From the NCBI RefSeq assembly GCF_013870515.1, contig NZ_JACBXA010000016.1, positions 1 through 51,970 on the forward strand: a stretch of DNA of 51,970 nt, read 5' to 3'. This DNA comes from Streptomyces albidus (ex Kaewkla and Franco 2022). GTDB taxonomy: Bacteria > Actinomycetota > Actinomycetes > Streptomycetales > Streptomycetaceae. The notes under the pieces were generated by a model. The model searched no databases and was not told the origin of the DNA. It saw only the letters and a list, made by a program, of their open reading frames with translations. The position numbers and the translations under genes were made by a program. Shown here one piece after another: positions 40,312-49,346 of this stretch (position 1 is the stretch's first letter; each line of letters starts with the position of its first letter).

Positions 40312-40605
40312 ATCCATGTACAGATCGCGGAGATGCCCGACGGCCGTCGTTCCCTGTGGACGGCCCGCACCGTCACCCGCCACCGAGGCGGCCGGGACGA
40401 GCCCGGCAAGACTTTCGCCATCGAACTCGGCTGCGAGATCCGGCACGCGCAGCGGCTGGTCCAATCCGACGGACTGGGCCTGGACACACCGCGGCAGCCC
40501 CCAATCGGTATGGGCCGCCGAATCTGTGAACGCCTGGACTGCCCGCGACGGCGACGCATGGCCCACGTCACTGCTTTACCTTTTCGTTACAACCTCGCGG
40601 CTTGA
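40312..40605 (+). pseudogene. C-terminal remnant of a ScfR/RamB-type XRE regulator
   Basis: The open frame reads RIHVQIAEMPDGRRSLWTAR, KTFAIELGCEIRHAQRLVQS and PIGMGRRICERLDCPRR. This is the C-terminal zinc/acyl-CoA-type domain of short-chain fatty acyl regulators (RamB relatives), where PIGxGCRxCERxDCPQRA is usual. The helix-turn-helix and middle parts are absent, no start codon or ribosome binding site fits, and one expected cysteine has become Arg (GRRICE). The homology begins about 60 bp after the boundary repeat, so the gene was probably cut there. Confidence 0.65.
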
Positions 40606-40632
40606 CGAGGAATCATCCCGGCGCCAGTCTTT

Positions 40633-40660
40633 AGTCACTTCCAGTGACTGAAACGTTTCA
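40633..40660. promoter_or_regulatory. LacI-type operator of the rhamnoside operon
   Basis: TGAAACGTTTCA (40649-40660) is a perfect 12-bp palindrome with the central CG typical of LacI/GalR operators. Immediately left, AGTCACT-TCC-AGTGACT (40633-40649) is a second dyad. Both lie 105-130 bp before the first ABC gene. No LacI-family regulator is encoded in the window, so the repressor would act from elsewhere. Confidence 0.65.
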
Positions 40661-40764
40661 ATTCCGGCCCGTTTCGCGGCCCCATCTCTTCACGATCCAG
40701 AACCCCGGGCAACGTCGCGTCCGCACCGGTCAGCGCAGCCCGCACTCCACGGAGGTTCGACGGC

Positions 40765-42087
40765 ATGAGGTTCGGAATCACTGCCCGCCGTTCACCGGCG
40801 ATCGCCACGCTGATGGCGCTCTCGATCAGCCTGACCGCATGCAGCTCGGGCAGTCTCGGTTCGAGCGACGACAAGAAAAAACTGACGCTTGACTTCCTGG
40901 TCCCGACCGGCCCGGACAGCCTCCCCGTCGGCGAACGACTGGCGAAGGACTTCTCCGCGTCGCATCCGGACATCAAGGTGGACGTGGAGACGCGGCCCGG
41001 CGGCGGCGAGGGCGACAACGTGGTCAAGACGCGGCTGGCCACCGGCGAGATGGCAGACGTCTTCCTGTACAACACCGGCTCCCTCTTCCAGGCGATCGAC
41101 CCGAAGAAGAACCTCGTGCCGATGACCGACGAGAAGTGGGCCGGCGACCTCGACGACTTGTTCCGTCCCACCGCCTCCGTCAACGACCAGGTCTACGGCG
41201 CGCCCGCCGGCTCGAACATGGGTGGCGGTGTGCTCTACAACCGGAAGGTCTACGCCGACCTCGACCTCGAGGTGCCGAAGACCTGGGACGAGTTCATGGC
41301 GAACAACGCCAAGATCAAGGACTCCGGCATCGCCCCGGTCATCCAGACCTACCAGGAAACCTGGACATCGCAGCTGTTCGTTCTGGGCGACTACCACAAC
41401 GTGGCCGCCGCCGAGCCGGGCTTCGCCAAGAAGTACACCGCCAACGACGTCAAGTACGCCACCTCACCGGCCGCGCGCCGGGGCTTCGAGCGCCTCCAGG
41501 ACGTCCATGACTCCGGCTACCTCAACAAGGGCTTCGCCTCGGCCACCTACGAGCAGGGCCTGAGCATGATCGGCAAGGGGGAGGGCGCGCACTACCCGAT
41601 GCTGACCAACTCCATCAGCCCTGTGATCGAAGCCGTGCCCGCTGCCAAGGACGACATGGGCTTCTTCGCACTCCCCGGCGAGGACGCCGCGAAGAACGGG
41701 CTGACAGCTTGGGCCCCGGCCGCGGCCTACGTCCCGAAGTCGACCGAGGGAGAGAAGCTCAAGGCAGCCAAGGAGTTTCTTGCCTTCATCGCGAGTCCTG
41801 ACGGCTGTAAATCCCTCACCAAGGCGCAGCCCCCCTCGGGGCCCTATTCGGTGAAGGGCTGCGAGCTGCCCGCGGACGCACCGCAGGCGGTCAAGGACAC
41901 CCAGCGCTACTTCGATGACGACGCCGTGACGCCCGCACTGGAGTTCCTCTCCCCGGTCAAGGGCCCGGCACTTGAGCAGATCTGCATCGAGGTCGGCTCG
42001 GGTATCCGTTCCGCCCCCAAGGGTGCGCAGCTCTACGACAAGGACGTGGCGAAGCAGGCCAAGCAACTCGGCCTCAAAGGCTGGTGA
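40765..42087 (+). CDS. ABC transporter sugar-binding lipoprotein (rhamnoside operon)
   Basis: 440-residue family 1 extracellular solute-binding protein. The lipoprotein signal has a lipobox LTAC with acylated C26. It then has the two-lobed binding fold (FLVPTGPDSLPVGERLAKDF, DVETRPGGGEGDNVVKTRLA, GEMADVFLYNTGSLFQAIDP, VYGAPAGSNMGGGVLYNRKV). It captures an oligosaccharide or rhamnoside outside the cell and passes it to the two permeases downstream. No ATPase is encoded in the operon, as is common in Streptomyces, where a shared MsiK-type ATPase serves several sugar systems. Confidence 0.88.
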   Translation: MRFGITARRSPAIATLMALSISLTACSSGSLGSSDDKKKLTLDFLVPTGPDSLPVGERLAKDFSASHPDIKVDVETRPGGGEGDNVVKTRLATGEMADVFLYNTGSLFQAIDPKKNLVPMTDEKWAGDLDDLFRPTASVNDQVYGAPAGSNMGGGVLYNRKVYADLDLEVPKTWDEFMANNAKIKDSGIAPVIQTYQETWTSQLFVLGDYHNVAAAEPGFAKKYTANDVKYATSPAARRGFERLQDVHDSGYLNKGFASATYEQGLSMIGKGEGAHYPMLTNSISPVIEAVPAAKDDMGFFALPGEDAAKNGLTAWAPAAAYVPKSTEGEKLKAAKEFLAFIASPDGCKSLTKAQPPSGPYSVKGCELPADAPQAVKDTQRYFDDDAVTPALEFLSPVKGPALEQICIEVGSGIRSAPKGAQLYDKDVAKQAKQLGLKGW

Positions 42088-42099
42088 CGGGGACTCACC

Positions 42100-43047
42100 A
42101 TGACCACCACGCTCGGGGCCCCCGAGAACCGGCGGGCAAGGAAGCAGCCAACAAGGACGTCGCGAGGCAGAACACGGGCGGGGAGTGCAGCCATCAAGGG
42201 CGCCTACCCGTTCGGGTTCTACCTTCCGGCAGGGGTCGTCTACGTGACTCTGTTCCTTGTGCCGACCCTTGCCGCGTTCTTCTTCAGCCTCACCCGCTGG
42301 ACCCTCTTCGACTACGAGTTCATCGGTCTGGACAACTTCGAGCAGTTCCTCCGCGAGGCGGCACTGTTGAAGGGCCTGACCAACACCCTCATCTACGCGG
42401 TGGTCACCTCGGGAATGAAGGTCGTCCTGGGTCTGCTGCTCGCAGTGCTGCTGACCAGCCAGATCATCGGGCGCGGCTTCCTGCGCTCGCTCGTCTTCTT
42501 CCCCGTGCTGGTGAGCACCATCGGCGTCGGCATCACCTTCACTGCGCTGATGCACCCCTCCGAAGGCCTGATCAACAGCTCCCTCAGCGTGCTCGGCGTG
42601 GATGGTCCGGCCTGGCTGACCGACCCGACTTGGGCACTCCTGTCGGTCGCCCTCGTCGACGTCTGGAAGGGCGTCGGCCTGGCCACCGTCATCTATATCG
42701 CCGGGGTCGTCTCCATCCCCCGTGAGTACTACGAGGCGGCGGAGGTGGACGGAGCGGGGCCGCTCGCTCAGTTCAGGAACATCACACTGCCGCTGGCACG
42801 CCCGGCGACGGTTACCGTCATCATCCTCTCCCTCATCGGCGGCCTGCGTACCTTCGACCTGATCTGGACGATGACCGGCGGTGGCCCCGGTTTCACCTCC
42901 GACGTCATCGCGTCGGTCATCTACAAGCAGTACCAGGCCGGCTTCTACGGCCTGTCCACAGCGGGCAACGTCGTGCTTTTCCTCCTGGTCTCCGCGATCG
43001 TCGTCCCACTGTTCTGGTTCCTCAACCGCAAGGAGGCGGAGCTGTGA
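42100..43047 (+). CDS. ABC sugar permease, MalF/UgpA type
   Basis: 315 residues with six transmembrane segments and the EAA loop EYYEAAEVDGAGPLAQFRNI that contacts the ATPase. It has a long basic N-terminal extension before the first segment. Starts 12 bp after the binding-protein gene and overlaps the next permease (GTGA). Forms the channel with the MalG-type partner. Confidence 0.9.
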   Translation: MTTTLGAPENRRARKQPTRTSRGRTRAGSAAIKGAYPFGFYLPAGVVYVTLFLVPTLAAFFFSLTRWTLFDYEFIGLDNFEQFLREAALLKGLTNTLIYAVVTSGMKVVLGLLLAVLLTSQIIGRGFLRSLVFFPVLVSTIGVGITFTALMHPSEGLINSSLSVLGVDGPAWLTDPTWALLSVALVDVWKGVGLATVIYIAGVVSIPREYYEAAEVDGAGPLAQFRNITLPLARPATVTVIILSLIGGLRTFDLIWTMTGGGPGFTSDVIASVIYKQYQAGFYGLSTAGNVVLFLLVSAIVVPLFWFLNRKEAEL

Positions 43048-43931
43048 GCGAGAGCAGGAGGGCAGCGAGCGCGGCCGTACTCCCCAGCGCCCGCCCGCGC
43101 CAGAGGGTTCGCCGCCCCAACTACACACTCAGCGCGCTGGTAGCCGTCGCGTTCCTAGTCGTCTTCGTCATCCCGTTCGCCTTCATCGCCCTGACCGCCT
43201 TCAAGGGTCAACAGGAAGCGGCCCAGCTGGAGTTCTCCCTGCCCGGGGACTGGCAGATCGTCGAGAACTTCCAGGCGGTCCTCGAAACCGGCGACTACAT
43301 CCTGATCATCGCGTTCATCAACAGCGTGATCCTCACGGTCGCCAGTGTGACCTTCATGGTTGTCCTCGGCGCGATGGTGGCGTTCGTCCTGCAGCGCCGT
43401 ACCAGCCGGACGACCGGGCCGATCAGCTTCCTCGTGCTGTCCGGACTCATCATCCCCCCGGCCGTCGTCCCCACCATCTGGGTCCTGCAGGAACTCAGCC
43501 TCTTCAAGACCCTCTTCGGCCTGATCCTCGTCGAGGTCGCCTTCCACCTTCCCTTCTGTGTCCTGCTCTTCCGGGCCTTCATCGCAACCGTCCCGCGCGA
43601 CCTCGACGAGTCGGCCGTGATCGACGGCGCGGGCCCGATCCGCCTCTTCTTCCGTGTGATCTTCCCCCTGCTGCGCCCGGTCACGGTCACGGTGATCGTC
43701 GTGCAGTCGGTCGCCGTGTTCAACGACTTCGTCAACCCGCTCTACTTCCTGCCCGGCGAAGAGAACGCCACGGTCCAGCAGACGCTGTTCAACTTCCAGA
43801 GTCAGTTCGAGAGCCAGTACAACCTCCTGTTCATGGACATCCTGCTGATCACGATCCCGCCGCTGATCATGTTCCTCTTCTTCAACCGGCAGATAGTCGC
43901 CGGAATGACCTCCGGCGCGATCAAGGGCTGA
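43044..43931 (+). CDS. ABC sugar permease, MalG/UgpE type
   Basis: 295 residues, six transmembrane segments, EAA loop DLDESAVIDGAGPIRLFFRV, C-terminus VAGMTSGAIKG typical of MalG-type permeases. The start is GTG at 43044 overlapping the previous stop. The AGGAGG that follows its stop is the ribosome binding site of the rhamnosidase gene. Confidence 0.9.
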   Translation: MSESRRAASAAVLPSARPRQRVRRPNYTLSALVAVAFLVVFVIPFAFIALTAFKGQQEAAQLEFSLPGDWQIVENFQAVLETGDYILIIAFINSVILTVASVTFMVVLGAMVAFVLQRRTSRTTGPISFLVLSGLIIPPAVVPTIWVLQELSLFKTLFGLILVEVAFHLPFCVLLFRAFIATVPRDLDESAVIDGAGPIRLFFRVIFPLLRPVTVTVIVVQSVAVFNDFVNPLYFLPGEENATVQQTLFNFQSQFESQYNLLFMDILLITIPPLIMFLFFNRQIVAGMTSGAIKG

Positions 43932-43946
43932 GGAGGCCCATCACTC

Positions 43947-46757
43947 ATGGCCCACACCGATGTCAGCCCCGTCCGCTTCGAACATCGCAACGGTTCACCG
44001 CTCGGGATCGGGACCGCTGCCCCACGCCTGTCATGGCAGATCACCACCGATGATCCAGCCTGGCACCAAACCGCATACGAACTCGATTGTGACGGCACGG
44101 TTGTTCGCGTCGATTCCACCGAACAACTCCTGGTGGCATGGCCCTTCAAGCCGCTGGCCTCCCGCGCCCGCGCCACCGTCCGCGTCCGGGTCGCCTCGGG
44201 GGAGCGGTGGACGGACTGGAGCGAGTCCGCCACCGTCGAAGCCGGCCTACTGACGCCGGAGGACTGGAGCGCACGGTTCATCAGCCCCGCCACCCTCGCC
44301 CGTATCGGCGACCCGGCCCCGCTCCTCAGCCGCACGGTGACACTGCGTTCCGACGTGGGCATCGCCTCGGCGCGGCTGTACGCCACCGCGCACGGCGTCT
44401 ACGCCGCCACCCTCAACGGCATGCGCGTCGGCGACGAGGTCCTGGCGCCGGGCTGGACCAGCTACCCCAACCGTCTGCGCTACGCCACGCACGACGTCAC
44501 AGAACTGCTCCGCGAGGGCACCAACGAGCTGTCGGTGCTACTGGGCAACGGCTGGTACCGGGGCAGGCTGGGCTGGAGCGAGCCGCCTCGGGCCTTGTAC
44601 GGCGACCGGCTCGCATTGCTGGTCCAGCTGGAGGTGACCTACGCCGACGGCTCGACCGAGACCGTCGGGACCGACGAACGGTGGTCCGCGCGCAACAGCA
44701 GCGTCCTCACCGACGACATCTACGACGGGCAGTGCACCGACCTGCGTCCCGCCACAACGGCGAGCGCCGCAGACTCCGTCGAGGTCGTCGAGGCGGACCT
44801 CGGCAGGCTGGTCGCGCCCGAAGGGCCACCCGTGCGGGCCACCGAGACCGTGCCGGCCGTGACGGTGTGGACCTCCCCCTCGGGCAGGACGCTCGTCGAC
44901 TTCGGCCAGAACCTGGTCGGCTGGGTCCGCCTCACCGCCCGCCCTCCCCGCGACGCGACCGAGGTCACCATTCGCCACGCCGAGGTCCTCGACGAGCACG
45001 GCGAGCTCGGTGTACGCCCACTCCGTAGCGCTGAAGCCACCGACACCTATCTCCTCCCCACCCCGGACGCCGACGACGGGAACGAGGGGGCGGGTGAGGC
45101 GCTCGTGCTGGAACCGAGCCTGACCTTCCACGGCTTCCGCTACGCGGAGATCACCGGCCTCCACGGACTCGCCGCGGCTGACGCGGAAGCCGTCGTTCTC
45201 GGGACCGACCTGCGTCGCACCGGCTGGTTCTCCTGCTCCGACCCCGACGTGAATCAGTTCCACCAGAATGTCGTCTGGGGCATGCGCGGCAACTTCCTGG
45301 ACGTCCCCACCGACTGTCCGCAGCGCGACGAACGCCTCGGCTGGACCGGGGACATCCAGGTCTTCTCACCGACCGCCGGCTTCCTCTTCGACACCGCCGG
45401 ATTCCTCTCGTCCTGGCTCGCCGACCTCGAAGCCGAACAACACCCCGACGGCTCCGTGCCGTTCGTCATCCCCGATGTCCTGCGCGACGAGAACCCGACC
45501 GCCGCCGCCTGGGGCGACGCCGCCACCGTCGTTCCGTCGGTGCTCTACGAGCGCTACGCCGACCCCGAGATCCTGCGCCGCCAGTTCGACTCCATGTGCG
45601 CCTGGACCGACGCCGTCGCAGCCCGCACCACCGAAGGCGTCGTGGTGGGGGGTTTCCAGTTCGGCGACTGGCTCGACCCCACCGCGCCGCCCGACAACCC
45701 TTTCGCCGCCAAGGCCGACCCCGACGTCGTCGCCACCGCATGCCTCGCCCGCTCCGCCGGGCTCACCGCGGAGGCGGCCCGCGTCATCGGCCGCGACGCC
45801 GACGCCGAGCGCTACGCCGCGCTCGCCAACCGGACTCGCGAGGCCTTCACCCGCAACTACGTAACCGATGCGGGCAGGGTGCTCTCCGACGCCCCGACCG
45901 TCTACGCCCTGTCCATCGCCTGGGACCTGCTGCCAACCGCCACTCAGCGCGCGGGCGCCGGTGAACGACTCGCGGATCTCGTGCGCACCAGCGGCTTCCG
46001 TATCGCCACCGGCTTCGTCGGCACCCCCCTCATCACCGACGCCCTCACTGCCACGGGCCACCCCGACCTCGCCTACCGCCTCCTCCTCGAACGCGGCTGT
46101 CCCTCCTGGCTCTATCCGGTCACCATGGGCGCGACCACCGTCTGGGAACGCTGGGACTCCATGCTCCCCGACGGCACGATCAACCCCGGTCAGATGACCT
46201 CGTTCAACCACTACGCCTTGGGCGCCGTCGCCGACTGGCTCCACCGCACCCTCGCCGGCCTGGCCCCCGCCGCCCCCGGCTACCGGCGCATCACCATCCG
46301 GCCCGTCCCCTACCCGGCGTTCACTCACGCCGAGGCGCGTCACCTCACTCCGTACGGGGAGGCGAGCGCGGCCTGGCGCCGTGACGGTGACCGACTAACC
46401 GTTGAGGCCGTCGTCCCGCCAGGCACCACAGCGACCGTCCACCTCCCCAGCAGCACTGACCTCATCCAGGACCCCGTCGAGGTGCGGCACGGCCGCCATG
46501 TCTGGACCGTCCCCGCCCTCGCCACCCCCGACGCGGAGATCACCACCGTCCGCGACCTCATTGACGCCCCGAAGCTGTGGAACGACGTCGTCGAACTGCT
46601 TATCGACCACGGCTTCGGCACGGACCCCTCGGACATCGCACGGCGCGCCGCGCGCTACCTGAGCGTCCCCCCACTGGATCTGCCGCTCCATCTGCCGGGC
46701 AAGAGCGGGGAGAACAGCCGAGCGGCAGCCCGCCGGGCTCTAGCCGATCTACTCTGA
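43947..46757 (+). CDS. alpha-L-rhamnosidase, GH78
   Basis: 936-residue family 78 glycoside hydrolase that releases terminal L-rhamnose. N-terminal carbohydrate-binding beta-sandwich domains (RFEHRNGSPLGIGTAAPRLS, the YATAHGVYAATLNGMRVGDE region) lead to the (alpha/alpha)6 catalytic domain. The hallmark TDCPQRDERLGWTGD (D456 and following) holds acidic active-site residues, and WERWDSMLPDGTINPGQMTS with FNHYALGAVADWL marks its end. No signal peptide, so it acts in the cytoplasm on imported rhamnosides, in keeping with the ABC genes it follows by 15 bp. AGGAGG at its start. Confidence 0.92.
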   Translation: MAHTDVSPVRFEHRNGSPLGIGTAAPRLSWQITTDDPAWHQTAYELDCDGTVVRVDSTEQLLVAWPFKPLASRARATVRVRVASGERWTDWSESATVEAGLLTPEDWSARFISPATLARIGDPAPLLSRTVTLRSDVGIASARLYATAHGVYAATLNGMRVGDEVLAPGWTSYPNRLRYATHDVTELLREGTNELSVLLGNGWYRGRLGWSEPPRALYGDRLALLVQLEVTYADGSTETVGTDERWSARNSSVLTDDIYDGQCTDLRPATTASAADSVEVVEADLGRLVAPEGPPVRATETVPAVTVWTSPSGRTLVDFGQNLVGWVRLTARPPRDATEVTIRHAEVLDEHGELGVRPLRSAEATDTYLLPTPDADDGNEGAGEALVLEPSLTFHGFRYAEITGLHGLAAADAEAVVLGTDLRRTGWFSCSDPDVNQFHQNVVWGMRGNFLDVPTDCPQRDERLGWTGDIQVFSPTAGFLFDTAGFLSSWLADLEAEQHPDGSVPFVIPDVLRDENPTAAAWGDAATVVPSVLYERYADPEILRRQFDSMCAWTDAVAARTTEGVVVGGFQFGDWLDPTAPPDNPFAAKADPDVVATACLARSAGLTAEAARVIGRDADAERYAALANRTREAFTRNYVTDAGRVLSDAPTVYALSIAWDLLPTATQRAGAGERLADLVRTSGFRIATGFVGTPLITDALTATGHPDLAYRLLLERGCPSWLYPVTMGATTVWERWDSMLPDGTINPGQMTSFNHYALGAVADWLHRTLAGLAPAAPGYRRITIRPVPYPAFTHAEARHLTPYGEASAAWRRDGDRLTVEAVVPPGTTATVHLPSSTDLIQDPVEVRHGRHVWTVPALATPDAEITTVRDLIDAPKLWNDVVELLIDHGFGTDPSDIARRAARYLSVPPLDLPLHLPGKSGENSRAAARRALADLL

Positions 46758-46763
46758 CCCCGG

Positions 46764-46788
46764 GCCCTCCGTAGGTGGTCCGGAGGGC
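46764..46788 (+). terminator. terminator hairpin after the rhamnosidase gene
   Basis: GCCCTCCG (46764-46771) pairs with CGGAGGGC (46781-46788), loop 9 nt, 7 bp after the stop codon. The rest of 46789-47079 shows no gene I can support. Confidence 0.65.
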
Positions 46789-47079
46789 TATGACTGCTGA
46801 ACTGCCCGTCGCCATGAGTAGGTACCGTTGCCGCCGCCTTACCCGTCCAGAAGCTGACAGCGTCAGTGCCGGCCAGATCACGTTGGGGGTCCCTCGGGGG
46901 CCTGTCGGCAGGACGGCCACATGGCCAACGGGTGACCGGTGGCCGGCGGACGAAAGGCTGGTGATCGAGGGCTTCGAGTGCTGGACCCAGAGCTCAAGCC
47001 TTGAGAGAGGACATTCTTGAGCGGGGAGTCGCGCCGATGGCCCTTCACGGCAGGGGCCACCATGCCCGGCCAACGCGCA

Positions 47080-47129
47080 ACCGGCCAACTGAAGCGCTCA
47101 GTCACAGCGGTTGTGACCGAGCGCTTCAG
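47080..47129. repeat. boundary repeat, right copy (hairpin form)
   Basis: TGAAGCGCTCAGTCACA (47090-47106) faces TGTGACCGAGCGCTTCA (47112-47128), a 17-bp stem with one mismatch and a 5-nt loop. The right arm with its flank (47108-47129) is identical to 40224-40245. The left arm with its flank (47080-47106) is the inverted counterpart of 40228-40254. Together they bracket the rhamnoside operon and the regulator remnant. Confidence 0.7.
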
Positions 47130-47171
47130 GGACGAGAACGTCTCACTGCCGGGGCGTGGCGCGGTGCGTGG

Positions 47172-47945
47172 TCAGTCCGGCCATTCCGGCGGGCGCTTCT
47201 CCAGGAACGCCGACATGCCCTCACGGGCCCCGGCCAGCTGCGAGGCCGAAGCCATCACCTCGAGGGCCACCTGGTACGCGTCGGCCTCCGGCCGGTCCAG
47301 CTGGGCGTAGAGGGTCTGCTTGCCGAGAGCCTTGCCGGCCCGGCTGCCTCGGGTCGCCCGAGCCAGCAACTCGGCGACGGCGTCGTCCAGTTCGTCGTCG
47401 GGCACCACGCGGTTCACCAGCCCCCACGCCTCCGCGGTCGCGGCGTCGACGGTGTCGCCGGTCAGCGCCATCTCCATCAGCCGTTTCCTGCCGATGGAGC
47501 GTGCGACCGGTACGGCCGGGGTGTGGCAGAACCACCCGCCCTTCCCTCCGGGCAGCGCGAACCCGGCGGACTCCGCGGCCACCGCGAGGTCGCAGGAGGC
47601 GACCAGTTGGCAGCCGGCCGCGGTGGCGAGTCCGTGCACCCGGGCGACGACTACCTGCGGCACCGACTGAACGATCCGCATCAGGTCGGTGCACAGTCGC
47701 AGCAGATCGCGGACCCCCGTCAGGTCCCGGGAGGCCACGTCCCCGAAGTCGTGGCCGGCGGAGAAGACGGGTCCGTCCGCGGCCAGCACGATCCCGGTCG
47801 CGTCACTCTCACCGGCTTCGGCGAAAGCGTCGCGCAGCTCGGTGAGGTGCCCGGCGGTCAGCGAGTTGCGGCGCGCAGCGCGGTTCATCGTGACCGTCAC
47901 CGTGTCGCCGTCGCGCTTGACCAGGATGTGCTCGTACTCCGCCAT
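47172..47945 (-). CDS. enoyl-CoA hydratase/isomerase family protein
   Basis: 257-residue crotonase-fold enzyme. The CoA and oxyanion-hole segments are FSAGHDFGDV and VHGLATAAGCQLVASCDLAV; the usual catalytic-Glu region reads GKGGWFCHTPAVPVARSIGR. The residue pattern fits hydratases of the EchA type in beta-oxidation or related acyl-CoA chemistry; the exact substrate is unknown. The ATG at 47945 has GGAG upstream on its strand; the frame continues upstream without a site. Outside the repeat-bounded segment. Confidence 0.85.
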   Translation of the reverse strand: MAEYEHILVKRDGDTVTVTMNRAARRNSLTAGHLTELRDAFAEAGESDATGIVLAADGPVFSAGHDFGDVASRDLTGVRDLLRLCTDLMRIVQSVPQVVVARVHGLATAAGCQLVASCDLAVAAESAGFALPGGKGGWFCHTPAVPVARSIGRKRLMEMALTGDTVDAATAEAWGLVNRVVPDDELDDAVAELLARATRGSRAGKALGKQTLYAQLDRPEADAYQVALEVMASASQLAGAREGMSAFLEKRPPEWPD

Positions 47946-48095
47946 CGCTCCACCGTAGCTCGCCCTGCTCTGACTGGCGGTCCCACACGGGAGTGCCTCC
48001 ATTTCTCCCGAAGACAGTCCAACGGGCCTTCCCCCAGGCATGCCCGTACTTGTCATCTCAACTCGTCGCGAAGCAGGCACTACAGCTGTCCTGGG

Positions 48096-48163
48096 GCCTG
48101 GGGTGAATGTGCCGACGGGCCGGACGAGGTGACGCCCAGGTCCGGCCCGTCCGCGCCCCAGGC
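48096..48163. terminator. terminator with nested stems
   Basis: Inner perfect 12-bp stem GACGGGCCGGAC (48114-48125) with 48140-48151, and an outer 8-bp stem GCCTGGGG (48096-48103) with 48156-48163. Lies just beyond the stop of the minus-strand GNAT gene. Confidence 0.75.
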
Positions 48164-48182
48164 GGGACTTCGCGGACACGCC

Positions 48183-49061
48183 CTACAGGTCGAGCTGGTA
48201 CTGGAGTGTGGTGTGCGTGGGCACATAGCCGAGGCTGTCGCTGATGTGTCTCATGTGCGTGTTGCTGTCGGCGGTGTCGGTCAGGAGGCCGCCGATGTCC
48301 GGACAACGCTCGTGGGCTTGCCGGATCGACTCGGCCTTCATCCATCGGCCGAGGCCGTGTCCGCGGTGCTCGGGCAGCACACCGGTGCCGTAGTGCTGGC
48401 CGTCACCCGTGCCGTCGCCGGGGACGACGAGTTCGGTGAATCCGGCGATCGAGCCGTCGCGGGTGTCGATGGCGACGACCGTGTGCAACTCGTCGCCGCG
48501 CTGTTCGACGGCCTTCGCGGCAGCCCGGACCCGGTCCACGTCCCAGGCCACCGTGCCGTGGTCGGTGTCGTCCATGGGCATGTCGTCCATGGCTCGGCGT
48601 GACGCGGCGAACGTCCGGGCGAGGGCGTCAGGGACGGTTCCCTGCCATGACGCCAGCCGGTAGCCGGGATGCGGACGTTCGACGACAGCGGCGAGGGCGG
48701 TGGCGTCCACGTCGGCCAGCGGCAAGCGGGCGAACCTCAGGGTGAGCACCTTGCGGAAGGCACGGGCCGGCAGGAAGTGGTCTCCGGCCGATCCGGACTC
48801 GGCCTGTGTGATGACGCAGCGTCGGCCGTTGTCCCGGGCGGCGGCCACGGCCGCGTCGAGGAGCCGGGAGCCGACGCCCTTGCGGCGCTCCACGGGATGG
48901 ACGTGGAGGGTCAGTTCGGCCAGGTGCTCTTGTCCGCCGTCGAACAGGCGTAGAAAGGCCGTCCCGAGGGGGGCGGAATCGGTGTCGGATGCCAGCCAGG
49001 CGAGGCGTCGGCTGTGCGCCCCGTGAGCGGGGTCGGTCAGTGGGGTGATGCGAAGCGACAA
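48183..49061 (-). CDS. tandem-domain GNAT acetyltransferase
   Basis: About 292 residues with two GNAT folds. The first has the acetyl-CoA loop VERRKGVGSRLLDAAVAAAR; the second has GVLPEHRGHGLGRWMKAESI with RHISDSLGYVP near the end. Tandem GNATs of this type are common in Streptomyces and include aminoglycoside-like and mycothiol-synthase-like enzymes; the acceptor is unknown. I prefer the TTG at 49061 (LSLRITPLTD), preceded by CGGAGA, because residues before it look non-coding; an ATG at 49172 would add 37 residues. Confidence 0.75.
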   Translation of the reverse strand: MSLRITPLTDPAHGAHSRRLAWLASDTDSAPLGTAFLRLFDGGQEHLAELTLHVHPVERRKGVGSRLLDAAVAAARDNGRRCVITQAESGSAGDHFLPARAFRKVLTLRFARLPLADVDATALAAVVERPHPGYRLASWQGTVPDALARTFAASRRAMDDMPMDDTDHGTVAWDVDRVRAAAKAVEQRGDELHTVVAIDTRDGSIAGFTELVVPGDGTGDGQHYGTGVLPEHRGHGLGRWMKAESIRQAHERCPDIGGLLTDTADSNTHMRHISDSLGYVPTHTTLQYQLDL

Positions 49062-49346
49062 GGTGTCTCCGTCGTGTGGAGGCGGCAGGGGTCCGTGCGC
49101 GGGCTCAACTGCCGGGCATTCGTGCGCATGTGCTCCACACCTCCTCGTCGACGGCGCGGTCCGGAATGACATGGACGGCCGGGCGAACGTAGTCGGCCCA
49201 TCGGTACCTCGGCAAAGGGTTATCGGAAGGCCGGTGCGACCGCGGGGTCACAGTGGCCCGTTGACGGGCGCGACCGGCACGGTAAGCCCGCCATCCACGT
49301 CCAGGCACCGGAGTTGGGGTCCGGCGCGACGCTTGGGCCGCGGCGG
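49062..49346. other. 285-bp intergenic region
   Basis: Lies between the APC transporter stop (49347) and the GNAT start on the same strand. No gene, repeat or clear hairpin noted; presumably carries the GNAT promoter. Confidence 0.4.

Noticed and set aside
41464..43128. 554-residue minus-strand frame
   Set aside because: Antisense to the ABC transporter genes, with low-complexity charged composition and no domain.
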